DNA from: COE1 sp910588595
GTDB lineage: Bacteria; Bacillota; Clostridia; Lachnospirales; Lachnospiraceae
DNA length: 64,000 nucleotides
NCBI GenBank assembly: GCA_948957135.1
Contig: CARDBT010000011.1
Coordinates: forward strand, 22,544 to 86,543
Direction: 5' to 3'
Position 1 is the first letter of the stretch. Each line of letters begins with the position of its first letter. The position numbers and the translations under genes were made by a program. Positions 42,073 to 51,062 of this stretch are shown piece after piece. Under the pieces are notes generated by a model that was not told the origin of the DNA, searched no databases, and saw only the letters and a program-made list of their open reading frames with translations.

Positions 42073-43809
42073 TCAATCCCTGACCTTGATGTGCACCTCC
42101 CGAAGCTGCTGCTCCGTGACGTCGTTCGGGGCACTGCACATCAGATCCTGCGCGGAACTGCTCATCGGGAACGCGATGACTTCCCTGATGTTCTCCTCGT
42201 TTTTGAGCAGCATCAGCATTCTGTCAATGCCGGGCGCCATGCCTGCATGGGGCGGTACACCGAACTGAAATGCCTGGTAGAGCGCACCGAACTTTGATTT
42301 CAGCGCCTCCTCGTCGTAGCCCGCGATCGCAAATGCCCTCACCATGATATCCATGTCATGGTTTCTGACCGCACCGCTCGACAGTTCCACGCCATTGCAG
42401 ACGATATCATACTGGTATGCCAGGATATCCAGCGGGTCTTCACGCTCAAGCGCCTCCAGACCACCCTGCGGCATGGAAAACGGATTGTGCGTGAAACCGA
42501 TCTGCCTCGTCGCGGGATCCAGCTCGTACATCGGAAAATCGTTGATATAGCAAAAGCGGTACGCATTCTTCTCGCACAGATCCAGCTTGTCGCCAAGCTC
42601 GATGCGAAGCTGCCCTGCATAATAGTTTGCCCGATCCTCCCTGTCCGCGATAAAGAAGATCGTATCGCCGGCCTCAAGCCCTGCCATCGCGGCGAGCTCT
42701 GACTTCATCCCGTCCGGAATGAACTTGTCGATCGGTCCCTTGTAGGTCATATCGTCCGCAACTTCCAGGTAGCCAAGTCCCCCCATTCCCATACCGGTCG
42801 CAAAGCCCAAAAGCCTCTCGTGAAAGCCCTTCGACATCTCAGCGTGCACCCGGATCGCCCGCACTGTCCTGCCGATAAAAGGCTTGAACGAACATTGCTG
42901 GAAAAAGTCCGTCACATCTATGATGCGCAGCGGATTCCTCAGATCCGGCTTATCCGTGCCAAACTCGAGCATTGCCTGCCGGTAGCTGATGACCGGATAC
43001 GGCGCCTGTGTCACCGCATAGCCCTCGGGCGCAAACTTCTCAAATGTGGCGGACAATACTTCCTCCCCCGCTCTGAACACATCCTCCTGCGTGGCAAAAC
43101 TCATCTCAAAATCGAGCTGGTAAAACTCTCCCGGCGAGCGGTCCGCGCGCGCGTCCTCATCGCGAAAACACGGTGCGATCTGGAAATATTTGTCAAACCC
43201 GGACGCCATCAGGAGCTGCTTATACTGCTGCGGCGCCTGCGGGAGCGCATAAAATTTTCCCTTATACTTTCTGGACGGGACAATATAGTCGCGCGCACCC
43301 TCCGGCGACGACGCGCACAGGATCGGCGTCTGGATCTCCAGAAATCCCATCTCTGTCATCTTCTGCCGCAAAAAACCGATCACCTGCGAGCGGAAGACGA
43401 TATTGTCCTTCACCTTTGCATTCCTCAGATCCAGATAGCGGTATTTTAAGCGGACATCCTCCCGCGTCTCCTTCGATGTCATGATCTCAAACGGGAGCTG
43501 GCGGTACACTTTCCCGAGCACTGTCACTTTTCTCGCCTCCAGCTCGATCGTCCCGGTCGGGATCCTCGGATTGTAGGTGTCCTCGTCCCTTTTCTCAACC
43601 ATGCCTTCGACAGAAAGGCACATCTCCCGCACGATGCCGTCCAGAAGCGTCGTGTCCCGCATGACCACCTGCAGGACACCGTACATATCCCTGAGGTCGA
43701 CGAAGGACACCCCGCCGTGGTCGCGGATATTCTCCACCCAGCCCGCCACCTGCAGCGTCTGCCCAATATGCTGCTCACTGATCTCTTTCAACGTAATGTC
43801 TCTGTACAT
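42073..43809 (-). CDS. aspS: Aspartyl-tRNA synthetase, probably non-discriminating
   Basis: 578 residues from the ATG at 43809, with AAAGGGAGGG ahead. An OB-fold anticodon-binding domain (1-110), class II catalytic core with motif 2 near FRDEDARADRSPGEF and motif 3 GMAPGIDRMLMLL, and the bacterial GAD insertion (near 290-420) are all present. In the anticodon domain the sequence is IRDHGGVSF, carrying the His that in Pseudomonas-type AspRS goes with recognition of both tRNA(Asp) and tRNA(Asn). Paired with gatCAB and with no asparaginyl-tRNA synthetase seen here, it probably makes Asp-tRNA(Asn) for amidation. Confidence 0.95.
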   Translation of the reverse strand: MYRDITLKEISEQHIGQTLQVAGWVENIRDHGGVSFVDLRDMYGVLQVVMRDTTLLDGIVREMCLSVEGMVEKRDEDTYNPRIPTGTIELEARKVTVLGKVYRQLPFEIMTSKETREDVRLKYRYLDLRNAKVKDNIVFRSQVIGFLRQKMTEMGFLEIQTPILCASSPEGARDYIVPSRKYKGKFYALPQAPQQYKQLLMASGFDKYFQIAPCFRDEDARADRSPGEFYQLDFEMSFATQEDVFRAGEEVLSATFEKFAPEGYAVTQAPYPVISYRQAMLEFGTDKPDLRNPLRIIDVTDFFQQCSFKPFIGRTVRAIRVHAEMSKGFHERLLGFATGMGMGGLGYLEVADDMTYKGPIDKFIPDGMKSELAAMAGLEAGDTIFFIADREDRANYYAGQLRIELGDKLDLCEKNAYRFCYINDFPMYELDPATRQIGFTHNPFSMPQGGLEALEREDPLDILAYQYDIVCNGVELSSGAVRNHDMDIMVRAFAIAGYDEEALKSKFGALYQAFQFGVPPHAGMAPGIDRMLMLLKNEENIREVIAFPMSSSAQDLMCSAPNDVTEQQLREVHIKVRD

Positions 43810-43956
43810 TTCAAACCCTCCCTTTAGGTTCACAGCCCCTCGCACCTCAAGCGCAAAAGGACTCCGGGAACCTATGGTTGCGCATCCCTCCAGATGTTGT
43901 ATTCTAATATATTATGACAATCTAATACACACATTGGCAGATGCTGTTATAAGTGA

Positions 43957-43990
43957 CAAAAATCCCGGAATACAAACTGTATTCCGGGAC
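43957..43990 (-). terminator. Leader terminator of the T-box
   Basis: On the minus strand CCCGGAATACA pairs with TGTATTCCGGG across a 3-nt loop, followed by ATTTTTG. It stands between the T-box sequence and the aspS start, as expected for transcription attenuation. Confidence 0.92.
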
Positions 43991-44310
43991 GGATAATCTG
44001 AAATATACCCGCGGTACCACCCGCATTGACAAAACCAACGTTTCATCCTCTCCTGGGAACTGCAGCGGATCGCTTTGCACTCCCCCGCGTTTAACGCACG
44101 CCCACGTACTACCCTACTAGCATATCGATAAAATGATCTGTTTTCAGACAGTCTGCTCCGGAGTGTTCCCTTCGTCAGCTTCCGCGGACAGCGCTCTCAG
44201 TCGATGACGCCGTCTTCCTGTCGTTTTCATTGGCAAGAGTCTCCTTCATGGCATTTGATAAATGTAGTCATTCTATTTTTATACAATCTCATTTCTATTC
44301 CAGGTTTTTT
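43957..44310 (-). promoter_or_regulatory. T-box riboswitch controlling aspS-gatCAB
   Basis: The minus strand contains the T-box core GCGGGTGGTACCGCGG (44010-44025), followed by the leader terminator. Upstream lies a Stem I-like region with AGAGAGCGC-type and GGAGCAG stretches. The candidate specifier region reads GACGAAGGGAACACTCCGG; AAC (Asn) fits the spacing to the CCGGAGC stem side that I expect, while GAC (Asp) is also present. The variable base of UGGU would pair with A or wobble with a G discriminator. Uncharged tRNA should stabilise the antiterminator. Start of the leader is approximate. Confidence 0.88.
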
Positions 44311-44313
44311 CTT

Positions 44314-44342
44314 AGGATAGCACATGTCTAAATTCATTGCAA
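44314..44342 (-). promoter_or_regulatory. Possible promoter of the T-box leader
   Basis: Minus strand: TTGCAA (44337-44342), a 17-bp spacer and TATCCT (44314-44319). It would give a leader of roughly 350 nt up to the terminator, which fits a T-box. Confidence 0.45.
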
Positions 44343-44378
44343 GCGTTTTTTTATTTTTTCCTTCTCAACGAGATCACA

Positions 44379-44479
44379 ATGTTACTGTTCAGTCTCCCAT
44401 TAAAGTAGTGCAAAACGGTTGCTGTATACGCCTTCAATGTTTATAAGACTGCCGGAATAAGTTGCATGAACAGTAACAT
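44379..44479. repeat. 13-bp inverted repeat framing 75 bp
   Basis: ATGTTACTGTTCA (44379-44391) and TGAACAGTAACAT (44467-44479) are exact inverse copies. The enclosed 75 bp has no gene. The spacing is too long for a terminator. It may be a tiny inverted-repeat element or a remnant; it lies between the T-box promoter region and the DUF1349 gene. Confidence 0.6.
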
Positions 44480-44506
44480 CACGACTGTCTGGTAACCCGC
44501 ACAGGA

Positions 44507-45106
44507 TCAGTCACGCCATTCCGCATCCGCTCTCCACTGGCACTCCATGATCTCCATATTGGAAAACGTCGCCTTGTAAGCCCCCTCCGTCGGGCTGCAG
44601 GCATAGATGCCGTATGTGATCTTCCCGGCGCCCTCCCACATGTGGAAGATCCGCATCTGCCTGTATTCTGTGCCGTCCTCGCTGCACTCAATACAGTAGT
44701 CACTGTCCCTGCGCGAGAAACGGTACCACATGCTCTTGACGTCGGAAGAGATGTCTGTCGTCGCCCAGTCGGAATACCCATGGTTCGTGACGACACTTCC
44801 CAGCCGCTGTATCTTATCATCCTCGTACTCGATGGACGCCTTGAACCAGTTGTCGCTGTCCAGATACATGACCACACCGCACTGGTCAAAACGACAGCTA
44901 CTCTCAAACGCCGTCTTTACGACAAATGAAAAGAACGGTTCACTCGTCTCGATCTGAAACACCGGCGCATTGTCATTTTGAAAACCATAGTACGTGCGCG
45001 CCCACAGATCAGTCCCCCTCTCTGTAATGATCTCAACCTTGTCCTCCCCGACCTGCACCTGTTTCGGCTGACGTGTCCATCTCGGACTGCATTTCAAAAA
45101 TTCCAT
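44507..45106 (-). CDS. DUF1349 (concanavalin A-like fold) protein
   Basis: 199 residues from the ATG at 45106, with AGAGGAAAAAGG in front. The sequence WARTYYGFQNDNAPVFQIE, followed by FDQCGVVMYLDSDNWFKASIEYEDD and YGIYACSP near 165, matches the DUF1349 family, which resembles yeast regulator of enolase protein and has a jelly-roll lectin-like fold. It lacks a signal peptide. It is encoded 31 bases after an MFS transporter gene; a role in a sugar-derived compound's metabolism is plausible but inferred. Confidence 0.82.
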   Translation of the reverse strand: MEFLKCSPRWTRQPKQVQVGEDKVEIITERGTDLWARTYYGFQNDNAPVFQIETSEPFFSFVVKTAFESSCRFDQCGVVMYLDSDNWFKASIEYEDDKIQRLGSVVTNHGYSDWATTDISSDVKSMWYRFSRRDSDYCIECSEDGTEYRQMRIFHMWEGAGKITYGIYACSPTEGAYKATFSNMEIMECQWRADAEWRD

Positions 45107-45137
45107 CCTTTTTCCTCTCTTTCTCTTTGATCTCATC

Positions 45138-46355
45138 CTACTTACCCTCACAAAAGGTCTCTTTCGTCCTCCCGCAGAAGATCACCCCCGCAAGCAGCAC
45201 CACCGGAAAAATGATTCCCACCAGAACGCCCATTTTCAGGTCATCGCCCAGCGCGCCCGACACCATCCCGACCAGCGTAGGACCTCCCGAACAGCCGATG
45301 TCACCGCCCAGCGCCAGCAGTGCGAACATCGCCGTACCGCCCTTTGGCAGCGATGCAGACGCCTTGCTGAACGTCCCCGGCCACATGATCCCGACAGACA
45401 GCCCGCAGACTGCACATGCGATCAAACAAAACTGCGGAACCGGTATCAGGGAAATTCCCAGATAAGACAGTATGCACAGACAGCAGCTGTAGACCATAAA
45501 GCGTTCCAGATCGATCCTGTCCCCGTATCTGCCGTAAAACAGTCTGGACGTCCCCATCAGAATGGCAAACGCCAGCGGTCCGGCCAGATCACCTGCCGTC
45601 TTGGAGATGCCAAGTCCTTTTTCCGCAAACGTCGATGCCCACTGGCTCACCGCCTGCTCACTTGCCCCCGCGCAGATCATCATGACCAGCAGTACCCAGA
45701 ATACCCTGATCCCGAACAGCTCCTTCAACTGCAGCCCGGACTCCCCGTCCTCGATCAGCGGTGCTATGGGAACTTTCGCGAAGGCAAACGCATTTCCGAT
45801 CGGAATGAGCGCCCAGACCACTGCCAGGATCTTCCAGTTTTCTATGCCAGCCACATAAAAAAACAGTGTTGAGACCAGCACGACCCCCGCATGTCCCCAG
45901 CAGTAAAATGAATGCAGCATACTCATCGCCTTTTCCTTGGACTTCCGCTCTTCCATGCTGTCAGAGGGGCACGCCTCCACGACCGGGCTGACAAGGACTT
46001 CCAGAAGCCCGCCGCCGACCGCGTAGATCATCACGGCAGCCAGAATCCCGGCAAAAGCAGACGGCATGATCTCCGGCAGAACCGTGAGCAGGATCAAACC
46101 CGCCGCTGATAACACATGCGCCATGACCAGCGACGCGCGATACCCGATCTTGTCCACGAATCCGACAGAGAGAAGATCGACCAGCAGCTGAACCCCAAAG
46201 TTGAACGTCACCAGCAGCGTGATCTGCGAGAGCGGAATACCATAACTTCTCTGAAAAAATAAAAACAGCAGCGGCGTAAAATTGTTGACGACCGCCTGCA
46301 CGATATATCCTACAAAACATGCCGTGATCGTCCTGTCATATCGATTTTCCTTCAT
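45138..46355 (-). CDS. MFS transporter
   Basis: About 405 residues with twelve hydrophobic segments and the central acidic loop around CPSDSMEERKSKEKAMSMLHSFYCWGHAG. The pattern fits the sugar/fucose-type branch of the major facilitator superfamily. Two Met codons stand in tandem (46358 and 46355); the second is better spaced from AAGGAG. It is the first gene of a unit with the DUF1349 protein and is divergent from an AraC regulator, suggesting an inducible uptake or exchange of a glycan-derived compound. Confidence 0.88.
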   Translation of the reverse strand: MKENRYDRTITACFVGYIVQAVVNNFTPLLFLFFQRSYGIPLSQITLLVTFNFGVQLLVDLLSVGFVDKIGYRASLVMAHVLSAAGLILLTVLPEIMPSAFAGILAAVMIYAVGGGLLEVLVSPVVEACPSDSMEERKSKEKAMSMLHSFYCWGHAGVVLVSTLFFYVAGIENWKILAVVWALIPIGNAFAFAKVPIAPLIEDGESGLQLKELFGIRVFWVLLVMMICAGASEQAVSQWASTFAEKGLGISKTAGDLAGPLAFAILMGTSRLFYGRYGDRIDLERFMVYSCCLCILSYLGISLIPVPQFCLIACAVCGLSVGIMWPGTFSKASASLPKGGTAMFALLALGGDIGCSGGPTLVGMVSGALGDDLKMGVLVGIIFPVVLLAGVIFCGRTKETFCEGK

Positions 46356-46601
46356 CATCGTACTCCTTTTTCCACCTTCATTGACCCCCGAAGTCTATCC
46401 GCTGATCCGAACAGTCCGGCACAGGCTCCTGCCTGTCACAAGTGAGAGTATATCGCATAAAGTGCGCCAAGTCATTGCACAGAATCGCATATTTGTGGTA
46501 CAATATCCCAAAACGCAGACTGCAGAAGACAACAATCCGGCGCGCGCTTTTTATATGCATTAATGAGCGGCTGGACAATGACCTAAACAGAAATAGCGAC
46601 A

Positions 46602-46637
46602 AAAATAGAAGTGAAAATAAAAGTGAAAATAAAAATG
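46602..46637. repeat. Three tandem copies of a 12-bp A-rich unit
   Basis: AAAATAGAAGTG, AAAATAAAAGTG and AAAATAAAAATG follow each other directly in front of the AraC gene. The unit is a multiple of three, so it also reads in frame as Lys-rich codons before the proposed start. Apart from it, the 303-bp divergent interval 46356-46658 holds no clear feature besides probable promoters. Confidence 0.75.
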
Positions 46638-46658
46638 AAAACGGAGATAGCGATCAAC

Positions 46659-47543
46659 ATGGACACTTTCAAGATCAACACCGACGAGACATTGCGGGAA
46701 ACCGTCCAGCACGGAGACAGCAGCTACCCTTTCGCGTACTATCCTGAAAATATCTGGCAGTTTGACTTTCACCGCATCGACTGGCACTGGCATCATGAGC
46801 TGGAATTTCTGGTCGTTGCCGAGGGCACCGCACTCTGTCTGGCAGGAACGGACAGGATCGAACTGCACGAGGGCTGCGGTATATTGATCAACAGCGGCAT
46901 TCTCCACCGCTTTGAGGCAGAGACCAGCACTTTTGTCCCCAATATCGTCTTTTCCCCTGCCCTGTTAGCTCCCGAGACAAGCCTCGTGTATGAAAAATAT
47001 ATCACCCCTGTCATCAATTCCTCTGTCACCTATCAGATCTTTGACCCGCACACACCATGGCAGAATCATGTCCTGCAGATCCTGTCACAGGTTTTCTCCC
47101 TGCAGGAGACAGAACCGCACAATGAACTGCGCACCATACAGCTTCTTTTGCAGCTCTGGGAACTGCTGTATGAGCATCTGGACTTAACCTCCGGCGCCCC
47201 GGACCTCCACCGCCTCGACCACAGCCAGGCGAGGCTGCAGACGATGATGCAGTACATCCATGACCACTATACAGCAGAGATCACGCTCGAAATGATCGCG
47301 GCATCCGCCTCCATCAGCAAGAGCGGCGCCCTGCACATTTTCCAGTCGGGCATCCACATATCCCCGGTGGCTTATCTCATCCAGTACCGGCTGGCGCAGG
47401 CTGCGGAGCTGCTCTGTAAAACGCAAAAACCTGTCGCTTCCATAGCGGAAGAAACAGGTTTCACAAGTTCCGGTTATTTTTGCCGCAAATTCAGGCAGCA
47501 CTATCATATGAGTCCCAACGCGTACAGGCGGAAGAAAACCTAG
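46659..47543 (+). CDS. AraC-family regulator of the MFS/DUF1349 unit
   Basis: 294 residues from the ATG at 46659; GGAG lies 12 bases ahead, and upstream frame codons come from the 12-bp repeat. Residues 25-140 are a cupin-type ligand domain (IDWHWHHELEFLVVAEG). Residues 190-294 contain the two AraC helix-turn-helix units, ITLEMIAASASISKSGALHIF and KPVASIAEETGFTSSGYFCRKF. The position beside the divergent transporter and DUF1349 genes makes those its likely targets. Its stop overlaps the stop of the convergent gene. Confidence 0.85.
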   Translation: MDTFKINTDETLRETVQHGDSSYPFAYYPENIWQFDFHRIDWHWHHELEFLVVAEGTALCLAGTDRIELHEGCGILINSGILHRFEAETSTFVPNIVFSPALLAPETSLVYEKYITPVINSSVTYQIFDPHTPWQNHVLQILSQVFSLQETEPHNELRTIQLLLQLWELLYEHLDLTSGAPDLHRLDHSQARLQTMMQYIHDHYTAEITLEMIAASASISKSGALHIFQSGIHISPVAYLIQYRLAQAAELLCKTQKPVASIAEETGFTSSGYFCRKFRQHYHMSPNAYRRKKT

Positions 47544-48901
47544 AGCGCCCACAGCTCCGCCATGTAACGCATGTTCCCGGTCTCCTCCCCGTTCAGGTAT
47601 CTTTCTTCTAATGAAACCTGATCCAATGCTTCGTTCTGTTTTGTTTTATCCTCTGCGCGCTCCTCGTCCGATGCATCATCCCCGGCATCCATGTGGTCGC
47701 GGTCATCAAGTTTCTCCTGCAGCCGTTCAGCCACGTCCGCCGTGCGGCTGGCGACACCGCTCTGCCCCTGTGCCCTCAGGATATCATCCTCGTCAAAAAG
47801 CGACTGCAGCTCCTTTTCCCGCTGTTCTGCCAACACGAGATGACGGCTGCCAAGGTGTGCGATCCGCAGATCCCTCGCATTGATTTTCTTCTGCAGCGCC
47901 TGTGCCCTGCTCTCTGACAGGCTCCCGATCTCATTCTTCATATCCAGGTTCATAAAATACTCGGACATCGCTTCCAGTTTCTTCCTTGCACCCTCATCGC
48001 TCTCCGCCGCGATCCGCTCCCCGAAATACTCCCGCATCATGTCAGGACTTGCCAGTGTCGCCACATAGTCAGACATCGCCGCGATCTTCTCCTTGACACT
48101 GATCTGTGTCTCGTTATTCATTTTATAGATGTTGTCGCGCTCGTCGAGCAGTCCACGAATGGACTGGTCATTGACCGCAAGATCATAATCACCCGATCCC
48201 CCCATCTGCGCGATCGTTCCTATCATCCCCAACTCACTCTTTGCCGCGGAAGCTCCGATCCTTCCATCCATGGAACTGCTGCCAGCATCGCCTGTTTCCT
48301 GTGCGGAATCTTCCGCTTTTGTCCCGTTCTCTTCGTCTCCTTCCTCATCCTGATCCTCAAAACTCTCTATCATCATGATCAGCTCTGAACTTTTCTTGTT
48401 GATCTCTTCCTGCTGCATCGATGCCAGCTCTGCTGCCCGCTGCGCTTCCATCTGCTGCTTGACCGCCTCGGATTTTTGAAGTTCTTCAAGCTTCTGCAGC
48501 TCCGTCAGCGCCGCGATCCGCTCCTCTGCCATCTCCTTCGTCTCTTTGTGATCAAATCTCCTGCGCGTACCAGATGCCGCATCTCCCCAGATCTGGATCT
48601 GATTCACCAACTCGTCATACAGCTCCTCGTCTGTCAGCTCTGTGGCGTGATCGCCTCCTGTAGCCTCCGCGGCATTCTGAATCTGCTGCTCTCGATCGAG
48701 CTCCTTTGCCTTGCGCGACAGTTCCATCGCCTCCGCAGAGATCGTTACCCTTACCGCCTCTGCTTCCTTCGCATTGTCCTCCGCCTTCATCATCTGGCGG
48801 CGTGTGCGCAGCGATACGCCGGCATCTGCCTTGTATGCGCTGCCCACAAAGGGATTGTTCATCTGATTAAATTGCTTTGCCTGCATGAATGGTATCTGCA
48901 T
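47540..48901 (-). CDS. Unrecognised coiled-coil protein (453 aa)
   Basis: The protein is acidic and strongly helical, rich in Glu, Gln, Ala and Lys, with no membrane segment, signal peptide or Cys. An early VRVTISAEAMELSRKAKELDR segment resembles the serine-alanine rich tail patterns of clostridial flagellar or cytoskeletal helpers, but not enough to call. A low-complexity acidic stretch (about 185-205) precedes a Gly-rich spot, and long heptad-like blocks fill 110-170 and 255-420. AGGGAGG lies 7 bases ahead of the ATG. It is a single-gene unit with its own promoter. Confidence 0.8.
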   Translation of the reverse strand: MQIPFMQAKQFNQMNNPFVGSAYKADAGVSLRTRRQMMKAEDNAKEAEAVRVTISAEAMELSRKAKELDREQQIQNAAEATGGDHATELTDEELYDELVNQIQIWGDAASGTRRRFDHKETKEMAEERIAALTELQKLEELQKSEAVKQQMEAQRAAELASMQQEEINKKSSELIMMIESFEDQDEEGDEENGTKAEDSAQETGDAGSSSMDGRIGASAAKSELGMIGTIAQMGGSGDYDLAVNDQSIRGLLDERDNIYKMNNETQISVKEKIAAMSDYVATLASPDMMREYFGERIAAESDEGARKKLEAMSEYFMNLDMKNEIGSLSESRAQALQKKINARDLRIAHLGSRHLVLAEQREKELQSLFDEDDILRAQGQSGVASRTADVAERLQEKLDDRDHMDAGDDASDEERAEDKTKQNEALDQVSLEERYLNGEETGNMRYMAELWAL

Positions 48902-49052
48902 CGTTTCAACCTCCCTGTTGATTTATTTGTAAATCCGTTTACATACCTTATTTCTCTTTCACACGATATTCCGTGTCTTTTGAGTCATGTAGTTCGTATG
49001 CTGTTCCATCCTCTTCATAAAATCGTTTCCATAGCTGACTATATATGTAATT

Positions 49053-49081
49053 ATATTATCACGTTTCTTTGTTATCTGCAA
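49053..49081 (-). promoter_or_regulatory. Promoter of the coiled-coil protein gene
   Basis: Minus strand: TTGCAG (49076-49081), a 17-bp spacer and TAATAT (49053-49058). The leader to the start codon is about 150 nt. Confidence 0.6.
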
Positions 49082-49100
49082 GGTCAAATCCCTTCAACAA

Positions 49101-49163
49101 ATGACATACACATAAAAACCTGTCTCCTCCACAATGGAGAAGACAGGTTTTTGCGTGTATGTC
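49101..49163. terminator. Long-arm terminator after the acyl-AMP ligase operon
   Basis: About 30-nt arms pair with three mismatches: ATGACATACAC...TAAAAACCTGTCT on the left, AGACAGGTTTTT...GTGTATGTCAT on the right. The inner part gives AAAAACCTGTCT / AGACAGGTTTTT, which is a T-rich terminator on both strands. Confidence 0.8.
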
Positions 49164-49172
49164 ATCGCTGCA

Positions 49173-50711
49173 TCAAAACCGTTTGATCTTTTTTGTCGTA
49201 TTTTTCTCAAATTCCGTCTCGCGCACCTTGATCTTAAACACTCTCTTGTAGAGCGGCGCGCCCTGATTGTACGCGTCGATGATCTTCTGCAGCTCGCTCT
49301 GGATATCCTTGATCTTCTTCTTGCCGGCATACTCGTAATCCGGGAAGATCTCCGCCTCGATCACGCCCTCGCTCTCGCGCACGAGCACCTCCTGCACGAG
49401 CCGGTTCTCGGCAAGCTTGTTCTCGATCTCCTCCGGGGAGACATTCTCTCCGTTTGGCGTGATGATCAGGTTCTTCTTGCGCCCTGTCAGAAAGATGAAG
49501 CCATCCTCGTCCACATACCCGAGATCCCCGGTCTTTAACCAGCCGTCTTCCAGCGTCTCCTCCGTCTCCTTCGGCATGTTGTAGTAGCCCTGCATGACAC
49601 TCGATCCCTTTACCCAGAGCTCCTCGTCCACGACCTTTGCCTCGCAGTTTGGCATCAGTCTGCCGACGGAGCCGTCTTTCATAAAATCACCGTAGTTCGT
49701 GCTGATGACGGGGGAGCACTCTGTCATGCCATAGCCCTGCCAGATCGTGATCCCATATTTTTTAAACATTTCCAGATATGCAGGATTGAGATATGCCCCG
49801 CCGCTGCACACCGTGTGGAACTGCTTGCCGAACACCTTTGCCTTGACGAGCGGTGCGGGGATCCACGCCGCCTCCTCGAGCTTCTTTGCGAGCGTCTCGA
49901 TCATCAGCGGCACCATCAGGATCATGTTCGGCTCAAACAGCTTGATGTTCTTCGCGACGCGCAGCAGCGAATCGTTGATGCAGATCACCGAGCCAATGGA
50001 AATGCCTTTCAAGATATCCATGCTGAGACAGTACGCGTGGTGGATGGGGAGGACTGACAGGATCACGATGCCGGACTCCAGTCCCATGTCCAGGCAGGTC
50101 GCGTTCTCCGCCAGATTCCTGTGTGTGAGCATGACACCCTTGCTCTTGCCCGTCGTGCCGGATGTAAACATGATCGTCGCCAGCTGGTCCGGCCGCGGCG
50201 TGTAGTCAAACCCCGCGCTCTGTGCGCCGATCAGCTCCCACATGGACTGCTCCTTTGCGATCCCGTGCGGCTCGCTCATGCAGAGGATGTGCTCAAGCTT
50301 CGCGCAGCGCTCGGATGCCATCTGCGCCACACCTGCCTTTGCCTCGTCATAGACAAGCGTCGTGACATCCGCGCGGTCGATCAGCTCACACAGATCTGTC
50401 TCCGGTAGATTGGCGTCGAGCGGCACGACCACGCTCCCGCTGTCCGCCGTACCGAAGTACGCGACCACCCACGAGTAGGAGGTCGGTCCCACGATCGCGA
50501 CATGTTTTCCCTGCTGCCCCAGCGCAGCCAGCACGGCTGAAAAACATTCCGTGTCATTTTTCAGCTGCGTGTACGTCCTGGACTCTATTTTTACTTCCTT
50601 TTTCCCGCTGTCCGCGCTGCTCTTTATCTTGTATCGGAACGCATCCTGCGCGCCAAAGTCGTGCTCTGCCGCAGCAAGCAGTTCCCGTATGGTACTATGC
50701 ATTTTGCCCAT
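49173..50711 (-). CDS. Acyl-AMP ligase (AMP-binding, class I adenylate-forming enzyme)
   Basis: 512 residues from the ATG at 50711; a GTG four codons upstream is also open but worse placed. Core motifs are intact: A3 TIMFTSGTTGKSKGVMLTHRN near 175, A5 GYGMTECSP near 320, A7 KTGDLGYVDEDG near 385, A8 GRKKNLIITPNGENVSPEEIE and an A10 Lys near the end (TTKKIKR). It should activate an acid with ATP and load it on a thiol, most simply the free carrier protein encoded just upstream. No reductase or thioesterase domain is fused. It is the last gene in the TetR-controlled operon. Confidence 0.9.
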   Translation of the reverse strand: MGKMHSTIRELLAAAEHDFGAQDAFRYKIKSSADSGKKEVKIESRTYTQLKNDTECFSAVLAALGQQGKHVAIVGPTSYSWVVAYFGTADSGSVVVPLDANLPETDLCELIDRADVTTLVYDEAKAGVAQMASERCAKLEHILCMSEPHGIAKEQSMWELIGAQSAGFDYTPRPDQLATIMFTSGTTGKSKGVMLTHRNLAENATCLDMGLESGIVILSVLPIHHAYCLSMDILKGISIGSVICINDSLLRVAKNIKLFEPNMILMVPLMIETLAKKLEEAAWIPAPLVKAKVFGKQFHTVCSGGAYLNPAYLEMFKKYGITIWQGYGMTECSPVISTNYGDFMKDGSVGRLMPNCEAKVVDEELWVKGSSVMQGYYNMPKETEETLEDGWLKTGDLGYVDEDGFIFLTGRKKNLIITPNGENVSPEEIENKLAENRLVQEVLVRESEGVIEAEIFPDYEYAGKKKIKDIQSELQKIIDAYNQGAPLYKRVFKIKVRETEFEKNTTKKIKRF

Positions 50712-50766
50712 ATCCTTCTCCACACCTTTCTGTTCTAATCCTTCGCTACTTCCTGCCCCTGTACAT

Positions 50767-50806
50767 AAAATCTGGTGCTTCCATAACTGTCTACGAAAGC
50801 ACCAGA
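50767..50806 (-). terminator. Possible partial terminator between ACP and ligase genes
   Basis: TCTGGTGCTT (50771-50780) and AAGCACCAGA (50797-50806) form a perfect stem, followed on the minus strand by ATTTTATG. The short T-run suggests attenuation rather than full stop. Confidence 0.5.
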
Positions 50807-50816
50807 CAAACGTTTG

Positions 50817-51041
50817 TTATGAAATCTTCTCCAGATACGCCACTGCCTCCTGCACGGTGCGGATATTGGCCGCCTCCTCGGGATTCACTTCCACGTCAAG
50901 CTCATCCTCGATCTCCCCGAGCATACTCATGAAGTCAAAAGAGCTAAAACCAAGATCCTCCATAAAACGGGACTCCGGCTTGATATCCTCCTTCTTTACC
51001 TCAACATAATTTGTGATCAGATCTGTCAACTTATCAAACAT
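50817..51041 (-). CDS. Free acyl carrier protein
   Basis: 74 residues, acidic, of the carrier-protein fold. The phosphopantetheine site is the second Ser of DLGFSSFDFMSML near residue 34, in place of the usual DSL. Its partner context (ligase, condensation protein) differs from fatty-acid ACP loci, where fab genes are expected; the chain is thus more like a peptidyl or acyl carrier in a conjugation pathway. AGGCAGGGTAAGCA precedes the ATG. Confidence 0.9.
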   Translation of the reverse strand: MFDKLTDLITNYVEVKKEDIKPESRFMEDLGFSSFDFMSMLGEIEDELDVEVNPEEAANIRTVQEAVAYLEKIS

Positions 51042-51062
51042 TGCTTACCCTGCCTTTCCTGC

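Noticed and set aside
44010..44025. Possible tRNA fragment in the aspS leader
   Set aside because: The GGTGGTACCGCGG motif is the T-box sequence and no cloverleaf can be formed around it.
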